A DNA stretch of 64,000 nt, taken from contig JBCCAY010000013.1 of NCBI GenBank assembly GCA_039814575.1, positions 1 to 64,000 of the forward strand. Reading direction: 5' to 3'. Under the pieces are notes generated by a model, which ran no database searches, was not told the origin of the DNA, and saw only the letters and a list, made by a program, of their open reading frames with translations. Of this stretch, positions 25,780-33,317 are shown in pieces (positions within the stretch are counted from its first letter, which is position 1; the number at the start of each line of letters is the position of its first letter). The stretch is from MED-G105 sp039814575. Its GTDB lineage: Bacteria > Pseudomonadota > Alphaproteobacteria > Caulobacterales > Parvularculaceae. A program made the position numbers and the translations under genes.

Positions 25780-26721
25780 ATGCCCAACGACACCGCCCCG
25801 AACGCCCACGCTGACGATCCGCAAAAAAGCGCCGCCGCCGCTTGGTTTAGCGATTTGCAAAACCAGCTCATCGCCGCTTTTGAGCGCTTAGAAGACCTTG
25901 GCGGCCCGGCTTATGACGCCATGGAGCCGGGACGCTTCGAAAAAACGCCCTGGAAACGTGGAGAGGGGAAACGCGGCGAAGGGAAACGTGACATTGACGG
26001 CGGCGAACCAGCGGCCGACGAAGGCGGCGGCGTCATGGCGATGATGCGCGGGCGCGTCTTTGAAAAAGTCGGCGTTCATTTCTCGCAAGTCTTCGGCGCG
26101 TTCTCCGAAGAGTTTCGCGGACAAATTCCAGGCGCTGCGGACGACCCGCGCTTTTGGGCCTGCGGTGTTTCACTGATCGCCCACTCACGCAATCCGCACG
26201 CGCCCGCCGCACATATGAATACGCGGATGATCGCAACAACGAAGCGTTGGTTCGGCGGCGGCGGTGATTTGAACCCCATGCTGCCGGCATACCGCTCCCA
26301 AGACCATGAGGACGCCAAAGCGTTTCACAAGGTCTATGAAGAGACCTGCGATCGCCATAATCCGAATTACTACACAACCTACAAAAATTGGTGCGATGAC
26401 TATTTCTATCTGCCCCACCGCAACGAACCGCGCGGCGTCGGCGGCATCTTCTACGATCGCTTAGACACCGGAAACTGGGACGCGGACTTCGCCTTCACCC
26501 AAGACGTGGGGCGCGCGTTCCTCGAGGCGTACTTCCCGCTTGTCGAATTACGCATGGCGACGCCCTGGAGCGACGACGACCGAGACAAACAGCTCTTCCA
26601 ACGCGGCCGCTATGCAGAATACAATCTTCTGTATGATCGCGGCACGACCTTCGGCTTGAAAACCGGCGGCAATGTGGAGTCGATCTTATCTTCGCTCCCG
26701 CCGCTCGCCACTTGGGCTTGA
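25780..26721 (+). CDS. hemF: oxygen-dependent coproporphyrinogen III oxidase
   Basis: A 313-residue HemF. It carries out the O2-dependent double decarboxylation of coproporphyrinogen III to protoporphyrinogen IX in haem synthesis. Conserved family blocks are HMNTRMI near residue 145, WFGGGGDLNPM near 158, YKNWCDDYF and NEPRGVGGIFYD near 210-225, and the C-terminal RGRYAEYNLLYDRGTTFGLKTGG. A repeated KRGEGKRGEGKRD stretch near residues 60-70 is unusual and comes from a small DNA duplication inside the gene. The gene follows trmL and stands near the bc1 operon, whose haem it helps to supply. Confidence 0.96.
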   Translation: MPNDTAPNAHADDPQKSAAAAWFSDLQNQLIAAFERLEDLGGPAYDAMEPGRFEKTPWKRGEGKRGEGKRDIDGGEPAADEGGGVMAMMRGRVFEKVGVHFSQVFGAFSEEFRGQIPGAADDPRFWACGVSLIAHSRNPHAPAAHMNTRMIATTKRWFGGGGDLNPMLPAYRSQDHEDAKAFHKVYEETCDRHNPNYYTTYKNWCDDYFYLPHRNEPRGVGGIFYDRLDTGNWDADFAFTQDVGRAFLEAYFPLVELRMATPWSDDDRDKQLFQRGRYAEYNLLYDRGTTFGLKTGGNVESILSSLPPLATWA

Positions 26722-27005
26722 GGCTTCATTTCGATTCAAGGCGCCGCATACGCCTCCATCCGCGACCATCCTTCGAGACACGACGGACACGGTGAAGCGT
26801 TTTGGGTAACGCATTGTCGGTGACGCGTTGTAGGTGACGCGTTGCGGGCCTTTGGTATTCGCCCTTTCACGACTGACCCTAACATTTTCGTAAAATTACG
26901 CTGTTTTTCGTCCTATTGCTCGCCATACCTGGTCCATTTGACAATACTCTCTGGAAGAGCGCACGGCTCAGGTGCTTGCTCGTCGGCAAAGGGAGAGCGA
27001 CAGCA
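26722..27005. other. intergenic region downstream of hemF
   Basis: About 284 bases with no convincing gene. It contains the 14-bp tandem repeat listed separately and an AT-rich stretch near 26880-26920 (TTTTCGTAAAATTACG) that could hold the promoter of the following serine hydrolase. An ATT/TTG-initiated extension of the hydrolase frame upstream to 26916 lacks a ribosome site. Confidence 0.45.
26791..26846. repeat. 14-bp intergenic tandem repeat, four units
   Basis: Units are GGTGAAGCGTTTTG, GGTAACGCATTGTC, GGTGACGCGTTGTA and GGTGACGCGTTGCG. The last two differ only at the final two bases. The array lies between hemF and the repeat-containing serine hydrolase. It resembles the 11-bp array at 13017 in scale and base composition but is a different sequence. 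Confidence 0.8.
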
Positions 27006-28964
27006 ATGATCAAAGAAATTTCATGGAAGTCAATTATTTGCTCCGCAGCCATCCTATTGGGGCTGGGGTCAGCGACAACGGCCTATGCTGAAAAATTTCC
27101 GTTAGAGCGATTTGAGACCAAGCGCGTCGCAAACTGGCACTATGCGGCGATCACGCCTGAGAATCTGAAGAAGAAAGCGCGCGACAACAATGCGCGCATC
27201 ATTGATATTGATGTCGTCAAAACATCGCCCCTAACGTTTTCGGCCACCCTAGTGGAGAACGTCGGGGCGCATAAGAGCGGCTGGTGGTGGTATTACGATC
27301 TCACCGAACAACGCCTTAATGCGCTCACGGAAGAAAATAACGCGCGCATCATCGATATCGACGTTTATCATCGCGGCGACAAATTACGCTTCGCGGCTCT
27401 GATGGCGCCGAACACAGGCGCACGAGAAATGCGCTGGTATTGGGGCTATGACATGACCGAGGCCGGCCTCAAACAGCTCTATCGTGAAAAGAAAATGCGT
27501 ATTCTCGATATAGAGCGCTATCGCCACGGCGGCAAAACGCGCTTCGCCGCCGTGCTTGTCGACAATCAGGGCGCCAATAGATCGGGCTGGTATTGGTATC
27601 CCGCACTTTCAAAAGCCGAAGTCTCCGAGAAACTCTCCGAAAACAACATGCGCCTCATCGACATGGAGCGCTACAAATCCAACGGCAAAAACCGTTTCGT
27701 CGTCGTGATGATGCCGCGCGATGCAGACGAAAGCGGCCATTATTGGTGGTACCAAGGGATCACCAAAGGACAGCTCGCCACGATGGTTCGCCGCCATGGC
27801 GCGCGGGTCGTCGATATCGAGCCGCCGGCTTATGGCGCCAGCGGATATTCCGCCATTCTTATCGATAATGGCATCGCGAAAACCGGCCATTGCGGCGGCA
27901 AGCTTGCGCATTTTGAGAAACGCCTCATCAAAAAGATGAAGCAACAAAATATTCCGGGTGCACAAATCGCTGTCGTAAAGGACGATCGTTTGGTGCACTC
28001 CTGCGGTATCGGCCAGGCGAATATCGCCAAGAATGAGAAAGTGACGCCAGATAATTTATTCCGCATAGCGAGCATTACGAAGCTCTTCACGATGTCGGCC
28101 ATTCGTAAACTTGATGCCGATAGATTGCTGTCACTAAGCGACCCCATGATGACTGCGCTCGGCGACCGCGCGCCCGCCACGGCGGACTATGGCGATTTCC
28201 GCATGGCGCAGATCACTGTGCAACATTTGCTTGATCACCGAGGCGGTTGGATTCGCAACGGCCGCGGTCAGTTCGATCCTATGTTCCGGCATGAAATGAT
28301 CGGCGAAGCGATTGGCGCAACGCCGCCCCTCACCTGCCGGCAAATCATGGACTATATGCTGACAGAGGAATTTCTTGACTACTTCCCTGGGCAGAAACCA
28401 CCACGCGTTGACAATGGCGACGCCTATTCCAATTTGGGATACTGCATTCTCGGCCAAATAACCCGTGAGCGAAGCGGTCGCGGCTATCAAGCCTATGTCA
28501 GGGATAATATTCTCAACCCTGCTGGCGCGCGCAGCACCAAGCTCGGTAAAACGCAGTGGAAGGACCGAGATCCACGCGAGGTTGTTTACTACGGGGCGGC
28601 ATTCGCGCCGAAAGAGACGTCTCTTTTCACGGGCGAGAAAGTTGACCGGCCCTATGGCGCCTGGGTGCTGGAAGCGATGGCGGCGCATGGTGGATGGATC
28701 TCCAGCGCCAACGATCTTGTTCGCTATGCGCAGTTCACGCCGGTGCATCCCCGCGGCAGCGGCAACGTTAGTCACGACGGCGCCCTAACGGGAACATGGA
28801 CATCTCTGACAGAAAAAGACGGCGCCCATGTCGCCATTCTCCTCAATGGCTCGCCCACGAATAGCGATGAGTTCAGCTTGTCAGATTTGATCGCCAAAGC
28901 CATCGATGACACCGATCAATGGCCGACGCGGAACTTATGGTCCAATTACGGCTACCCTGAATAA
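27006..28964 (+). CDS. secreted serine hydrolase with five N-terminal tandem repeats (polyglycine-hydrolase-like)
   Basis: A 652-residue exported protein. A signal peptide ends near residue 28 (AYA). Residues 45-288 hold five repeats of about 50 residues, each with an NNARIIDIDV-like core (at 61, 111, 162, 213 and 264) and a following W-x-W/Y motif. These resemble the bacterial tandem repeat domain 1 found in polyglycine hydrolases. The C-terminal half is a beta-lactamase-like serine hydrolase: SITK at 356-359 gives the SxxK pair, YSN at 474-476 the YxN motif, and HGG near 595 the third. The ATG at 27006 is chosen because it starts the signal peptide. Fungal relatives cut glycine-rich protein linkers, so a protease acting on a secreted protein is possible; esterase activity cannot be excluded. 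Confidence 0.85.
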   Translation: MIKEISWKSIICSAAILLGLGSATTAYAEKFPLERFETKRVANWHYAAITPENLKKKARDNNARIIDIDVVKTSPLTFSATLVENVGAHKSGWWWYYDLTEQRLNALTEENNARIIDIDVYHRGDKLRFAALMAPNTGAREMRWYWGYDMTEAGLKQLYREKKMRILDIERYRHGGKTRFAAVLVDNQGANRSGWYWYPALSKAEVSEKLSENNMRLIDMERYKSNGKNRFVVVMMPRDADESGHYWWYQGITKGQLATMVRRHGARVVDIEPPAYGASGYSAILIDNGIAKTGHCGGKLAHFEKRLIKKMKQQNIPGAQIAVVKDDRLVHSCGIGQANIAKNEKVTPDNLFRIASITKLFTMSAIRKLDADRLLSLSDPMMTALGDRAPATADYGDFRMAQITVQHLLDHRGGWIRNGRGQFDPMFRHEMIGEAIGATPPLTCRQIMDYMLTEEFLDYFPGQKPPRVDNGDAYSNLGYCILGQITRERSGRGYQAYVRDNILNPAGARSTKLGKTQWKDRDPREVVYYGAAFAPKETSLFTGEKVDRPYGAWVLEAMAAHGGWISSANDLVRYAQFTPVHPRGSGNVSHDGALTGTWTSLTEKDGAHVAILLNGSPTNSDEFSLSDLIAKAIDDTDQWPTRNLWSNYGYPE

Positions 28965-29289
28965 AAACCAATATAGAGAAGCTCGCCGCGGCGATGCGCG
29001 CACTTGTGCGGCCAGCAGCTCTAAAGCGATTAAGTGATCTCACTAAATTCGAAATTGCTTTAAAGCGTCATCGCGATTCCAATAGGAAGGACGACGCTTT
29101 GGTCTGTGCCATCCCTGTACCCTTGAAGGAGGGGTCTCATCGGCGGGCAGCGATCGTCAGTGCGAATGATGCGCTGGAGCAGCGGACGCTATGCCCCTAA
29201 AAACAGGAAAAGCGCGCCCCGCAAAGCTCTTGCGAAGCGCGCTTTATATTCCTCCCCTTAAAGAGGAAACGAGCGGGTTATTTTTGTCT
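28965..29289. other. intergenic region between convergent genes
   Basis: About 325 bases between the serine hydrolase (plus) and the small membrane protein (minus). A 68-codon plus-strand frame at 28994-29200 has no recognisable protein features and no ribosome site, and I do not call it. The only clear element is the hairpin at 29208-29245. Confidence 0.45.
29208..29245 (-). terminator. probable bidirectional terminator hairpin
   Basis: AAAGCGCGC pairs with GCGCGCTTT (9 bp), with an inner GCAA/TTGC stem. On the minus strand the stem is followed by TTCCTGTTTTTAG, and on the plus strand by TATATT. It lies about 45 bases beyond the stop of the minus-strand membrane-protein gene and between convergent genes. 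Confidence 0.6.
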
Positions 29290-29754
29290 TTACCGCCCGC
29301 GCATTCCGGACAAGCCGGAAATCAGTGTGAGGAGACCGCCGCCGCCGGCGAGATACGATCCCCACGCAACGCCGTCGAGACCGTCGGACGATCCCATCGA
29401 CGTGAAAACATAAAAGCCAATGGCGGCGATAACGCCGACGCCGGCGAGCGTCGTGATGACGCTTGTCAGTCTACCGATAAACGGAAGCAGACCAAGGACA
29501 CCAAGAACTGCCGCGACAGCCGAGACGAAGATAGCGCCGAAGATCGCCAGGCCTTTCGCCTCGCCTTTCGGCGCGCAGTCGCCGTCGATTGAATAATTGC
29601 CGCCAATCCAGCAATTCACCGTGTCACCGACATAATCATTGCCCGTGACGACATTTGCTTTCTCAATTCCGCCGACAGTCGTCGGTTCGCCGGAGAAAAT
29701 CGGCGCAAAGAGTAACGCCGCAATGACGGCGAGTGGAAGTAGAATACGGATCAT
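29290..29754 (-). CDS. small membrane protein of unknown function, with an upstream CtrA-type box
   Basis: A 154-residue protein I do not recognise. A hydrophobic N-terminal segment (residues 3-18) could be a signal or a first helix. A stretch with two cysteines (VNCWIGGNYSIDGDCA) lies at about 46-61 and may be disulfide-linked outside the membrane. Three further hydrophobic segments occupy about 70-90, 95-118 and 130-145, with glycine runs. The ATG at 29754 has a GGGGG ribosome site; a longer frame starts at 29778. A perfect TTAA-N7-TTAAC box lies about 40 bases upstream. It occupies the place where an exosortase would be expected beside the EPS locus, but it lacks exosortase motifs and is too short. 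Confidence 0.7.
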   Translation of the reverse strand: MIRILLPLAVIAALLFAPIFSGEPTTVGGIEKANVVTGNDYVGDTVNCWIGGNYSIDGDCAPKGEAKGLAIFGAIFVSAVAAVLGVLGLLPFIGRLTSVITTLAGVGVIAAIGFYVFTSMGSSDGLDGVAWGSYLAGGGGLLTLISGLSGMRGR

Positions 29755-29792
29755 GCCAACCCCCGTTGGACCCAACACCAGAAGCTGGAACC

Positions 29793-29808
29793 TTAACTTG
29801 ACGTTAAC
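29793..29808. promoter_or_regulatory. CtrA-type binding box
   Basis: TTAACTTGACGTTAAC is an exact match to the alphaproteobacterial CtrA consensus TTAA-N7-TTAA(C). It lies 38 to 53 bases upstream of the ATG of the 154-residue membrane protein, on the promoter side. This suggests that the gene is under cell-cycle or motility control by CtrA. The match is seen in the sequence; the role is inferred. Confidence 0.55.
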
Positions 29809-29916
29809 ACATTGCCAAGCGGCTCATTAGCAACACCTGCACTTCTTGGCAGTTAACGCCACCCCGCGCCGGCGGCGCCAAGGGGGCGACAAAGAACTGC
29901 TCGCACTTGCAGCATT

Positions 29917-31272
29917 TCAGGTCGCATCACGAGCAACGGGCATTGGCGTATTGATTTTATTTGCTTTTTCCAATGCCGCCTCATCCAACGCCACATCCAT
30001 AGCATCGAGGCAAGCGCCCCACCGATAGGCGTCGCTCACCCGCGAACGGGCGGCGCTTCCGAATTTCCGACGCAAATCCCGATCAAACAAAAGCGTCGTT
30101 ACGGCGTCTGCAAAACCGACAATATCGTCTTTAGCAAGAAAATCGCGGCCCGCGGTCGCCTCAATCCCTTCCGCTGCAGCGCTTGTTAGAACAATCGGCC
30201 TAGCGGCGGCCATTGCTTCGAGGACTTTATTTTGAACGCCGCGGGCGATTCGCATGGGCGCGACCGCGACTTTGGCGCCGGCGAGCCACGGCCGGATATC
30301 TGCGACCCTGCCCGTGACGCGCACGCCGTTCTCGCGATTAAGCGCCAACAGGGCCGGGTCCGGCCGGGCGCCGACGATCGCGAAACGCGCGTCCGGCGCC
30401 CGCGCCCGCACCAAGGGCCATATGCTTTCAACGAACCAAAGCGCCGCGTCCACATTCGCCCAGTAATCCATGGCGCCGGTAAAAACGACATCAGCCTTTT
30501 CGTCCGGCCGCGGTTCAATATCAGAAGCGAAGGCGTCAACATCGACGCCATTGGCGAACCACTGCACGGCGTGGTTTGACGGCGCGCCGGACAGCACCGC
30601 CGCTTCCGCCGGACTAATAGCGAAAGACACATCCGCCCAATCGATGACGGCTTCTTCCAATAAGCGCAGCGTTCGCGCTTCGCGTCGGTAGACCGCTGAC
30701 ATGGGAAAGCGTTTTTGCTTCGCGTAGGCCGCCCATTTGGCGCTGTCGGCGTCACAAAAATCAATTGCGCGGATGCGATCGTCACTCGGCGGCGCCGCGA
30801 GATATTGCGCCATGGTCGACGAGAACGCCATTTCCAGCTTTAGCGGACGCGCGCGCACCGCATCAACAGCGCGGGCCATACGCCCATCACGGTAATAAAC
30901 GTCAGACAGCGGCGCACCGGTCAATAGACCCAAAGCGCTCTTCGCCCGCGCACGCAATGGCGTCAGCGGGATTAACGTCAGCGACGCCGCCATCGCCGCC
31001 AATTTTTCCTGGTGCTGAAAGTCTTCTGGGTCGTCGACGAACGCCGCAAGATGCGTGTCGTATCGCTGGGTTAAACGTTCAAAAATCCGCCAAGAGCGTA
31101 TCTTGTCGCCTTTATCCGGGGGGTAGGGAATGCGGTGAGCGATAAACAAAGCCTCTCCGCCTGGCTTACCGGAAATTTCAGCGTCGTTCAGAGACGCACG
31201 TCGACCATTGTTCGTCGTCCTGTTTTCCGCGACGTCTTCTTTAGGAGTGTCTGAAGCGGGTTTATCAACCAT
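29917..31272 (-). CDS. XrtA/PEP-CTERM-associated glycosyltransferase (TIGR03087-like)
   Basis: A 451-residue GT4-type glycosyltransferase of the subgroup linked to PEP-CTERM/exosortase polysaccharide loci. LFIAHRIPYPPDKGDKIRSW near residues 42-61 is its diagnostic N-terminus. The donor-binding half contains FTGAMDYWANVDAALWF, VGARPD and APMRIARGVQNKVLEAMA. The first 38 residues are polar, unconserved and probably disordered. It should add a sugar from a nucleotide donor to the lipid-linked repeat unit on the cytoplasmic face. Last gene of the EPS operon in this window, 24 bases after the FemAB gene. Confidence 0.88.
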   Translation of the reverse strand: MVDKPASDTPKEDVAENRTTNNGRRASLNDAEISGKPGGEALFIAHRIPYPPDKGDKIRSWRIFERLTQRYDTHLAAFVDDPEDFQHQEKLAAMAASLTLIPLTPLRARAKSALGLLTGAPLSDVYYRDGRMARAVDAVRARPLKLEMAFSSTMAQYLAAPPSDDRIRAIDFCDADSAKWAAYAKQKRFPMSAVYRREARTLRLLEEAVIDWADVSFAISPAEAAVLSGAPSNHAVQWFANGVDVDAFASDIEPRPDEKADVVFTGAMDYWANVDAALWFVESIWPLVRARAPDARFAIVGARPDPALLALNRENGVRVTGRVADIRPWLAGAKVAVAPMRIARGVQNKVLEAMAAARPIVLTSAAAEGIEATAGRDFLAKDDIVGFADAVTTLLFDRDLRRKFGSAARSRVSDAYRWGACLDAMDVALDEAALEKANKINTPMPVARDAT

Positions 31273-31296
31273 GCTTGCAAGCGTTCTTTCCGCCGC

Positions 31297-32403
31297 TCAT
31301 GCCAAGTTCCGCGCCAATAGCGGCCCAAGCGCATTCGCCGCAAATGGCGGCAACCGCTTCCACAAGGCTGAGACACGCGCAAATTTCGGGTTATTCGGAT
31401 TAACGTTCGGCGTCTCGTCGGCGCCAATCAACGCATAATGGTAGGAAAGCGGAACCGCTTCAAAGCCCCAGCTCTTTTTATAATCCGCATGGGGCGAACC
31501 GATTTTGCTGCGACCAAAATCGAAAATCGCCGCGCCGGTCTCACGGCCATGGTCCATCAGCTCGAAATAGCCGAGATCCGCCGCCTTTGCCGCCCGCGCC
31601 GCCGGCGTGACGCCCGCATAATAGGGCAATACGCGATCGCGAAACCGAAAACTCGCCAACGCAAACACTGGCGCGCCGTCGACGGCAACGGTCGAAAAAA
31701 ACAATTGCGGGCCGAACGCTTTTTTCAAGGCCTTCAGATAACCGATAGAAAACACCGGCGTGCCGAGCGCATGAACGGACTGCGCGTAGAGCCGATAAAA
31801 CGTCTCAAGCTCTGCATCATGACGAATGAGGGCGCGCCCCTCCTCTACTGCTTTCAGGCCTTTGCGGATTTCCGCGCGACGTTTGCGCGGGACGGCTTTT
31901 AGTTCCTCTTCTCGGCTCGCCGCCAGCGCGCGTTCATAACCAGCATAGACGTCGGACTTCGACGGCCAATCTGCGCCTGGCGCGGTTCCGCCGCGCAGTT
32001 CAACATAACGAACGTTCCGGCGCTCGCCTTCAATACGCGCCGCAGCAGTCAACGCCGCCAGCACATCTGGGTCGTCAGCAATCGGACCGCCGCCGACCGT
32101 GAATGCTGTTGAAATCAGGGAACGACCGAAAAACGGGCTTCTGACATCGATCAAACCCAGCACACCGACAATGGCGCCTGACCGCCGGGCGATAAAGTAT
32201 ATTGGCTGGTAGCCGTACGCCGCTTTGATCGCCTCGCCCCAATTGCGATCGTGAAAGAGCGTCGCGTCATCGTGGTGCGCCAAATAGCGATCAAACGCCG
32301 TCGCAAGCTGATCTGCCAAAGGCCCTTCCGACACGTCGACGTCAACCTCTGCAGAATGCGCGATCGGCGGCGTCAGGCCTTCTTTTTGAACGGCGATCGT
32401 CAC
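31297..32403 (-). CDS. FemAB-family XrtA/PEP-CTERM-associated protein
   Basis: A 368-residue protein with two GNAT-like folds of the FemAB type (TIGR03019-like). It has YFIARRSGAIVGVLGLIDVRSPFFG in its first half and YYAGVTPAARA... plus FDFGRSKIGSPHADYKKSWGFE in its second. The second is the usual C-terminal FxFGRS motif of this subgroup. FemAB proteins transfer aminoacyl groups; in EPS loci the acceptor is not known and may be a sugar or a surface protein. The ATG overlaps the deacetylase stop by four bases, so the two are coupled. Confidence 0.88.
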   Translation of the reverse strand: MTIAVQKEGLTPPIAHSAEVDVDVSEGPLADQLATAFDRYLAHHDDATLFHDRNWGEAIKAAYGYQPIYFIARRSGAIVGVLGLIDVRSPFFGRSLISTAFTVGGGPIADDPDVLAALTAAARIEGERRNVRYVELRGGTAPGADWPSKSDVYAGYERALAASREEELKAVPRKRRAEIRKGLKAVEEGRALIRHDAELETFYRLYAQSVHALGTPVFSIGYLKALKKAFGPQLFFSTVAVDGAPVFALASFRFRDRVLPYYAGVTPAARAAKAADLGYFELMDHGRETGAAIFDFGRSKIGSPHADYKKSWGFEAVPLSYHYALIGADETPNVNPNNPKFARVSALWKRLPPFAANALGPLLARNLA

Positions 32404-33272
32404 GCCGCCGCCGCATCATTAAACGGCTGCAAAGCGGCGTCGATGCGTCCCCATTCGTACGTGGTCAAAAGTTTTCTCAGTTTACCAGCCATTGCTGATT
32501 GATTTGTGTAATGACGTATTTTCGACTTCAAAGAAGCGCCGGCGATACGCGGCTGGTCGGGGTCGATTTCCCATGGGTGAAAATAGAAAATGATCGGCCC
32601 TTGCAACGTCTTCGACGCCTTTTCAATAAGGCGCTTGGACGCCGCGTACGGCAACAGACGAAACCAACCGCCGCCGGCGCACGACACCCGTCGCCCGAGG
32701 ACATCCGTCGTCGCGACAGGGGCTTCAATAAGACCCGCCTTCATATAAGGGTGGCGCGGTGCATCTGGATCGCCGTAATGGTCGTGAGCGATTGGATGGC
32801 TCGAGGACGAGTAAACATGTCCCGTCTCGCGCAAAATGTCATAGGCCCAGGGCGTGCGCTGATCGATTGAAAACCCAGCAGCCCGATAGCCTCGCACCGG
32901 CGTGCCGGAAACGTCTTCTAAAATGGCTTTCGTTTTCAGAACATCAGCCCGAAATTGCTCAGGCGTCTGATCGAAGACTTTCGCGTGTTCATAACCATGG
33001 CTTGCGATCTCATGACCGCGCGCGACGATCTCACGGATCAAGCCCGGCGTGCGCTCCGCCACCCATCCAAGCGTGAAAAACGTCGCTTTGGCGTTCGTCT
33101 CATCGAAAAGGTCGAGCGTCGCTCTGGTCGCCGCGTCAACGCGCAAATGAAATCCGTCCCAAGAACGCCGGGCGATCACATCGGAGAACGCCCATACTTG
33201 GAAATAGTCTTCCACGTCCACGGACATTGCGAACCGCGGCGCGGCGGAAGGAGCTAAATCGTTGTGGCGCAT
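32400..33272 (-). CDS. XrtA-system polysaccharide deacetylase
   Basis: A 290-residue carbohydrate-esterase family 4 (NodB-fold) protein, TIGR03006-like. MSVDVEDYFQVWAF near residues 16-29 is the subgroup signature and holds the catalytic Asp pair. EIASHGYEHAKVFD supplies the metal-binding His residues, and GYRAAGFSID the conserved Arg. It should remove N-acetyl groups from a polysaccharide or its precursor. No signal peptide is seen, as is usual for this subgroup. A second in-frame ATG at residue 16 coincides with the signature; the upstream ATG is kept because AT- and start-context do not clearly separate them. Confidence 0.9.
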   Translation of the reverse strand: MRHNDLAPSAAPRFAMSVDVEDYFQVWAFSDVIARRSWDGFHLRVDAATRATLDLFDETNAKATFFTLGWVAERTPGLIREIVARGHEIASHGYEHAKVFDQTPEQFRADVLKTKAILEDVSGTPVRGYRAAGFSIDQRTPWAYDILRETGHVYSSSSHPIAHDHYGDPDAPRHPYMKAGLIEAPVATTDVLGRRVSCAGGGWFRLLPYAASKRLIEKASKTLQGPIIFYFHPWEIDPDQPRIAGASLKSKIRHYTNQSAMAGKLRKLLTTYEWGRIDAALQPFNDAAAA

Positions 33273-33317
33273 CTTCCCGCAAGGGCCCTTTGAAAGAACG
33301 GCGCGTCAGGCGCCGCA

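Noticed and set aside
28994..29200. 68-residue plus-strand frame in the intergenic region after the secreted serine hydrolase
   Set aside because: No ribosome site, no known motif and the composition is like non-coding DNA here.
29290..29754. The small membrane protein as a missing exosortase
   Set aside because: Only 154 residues, with no Cys/Arg/His catalytic set in the exosortase arrangement.
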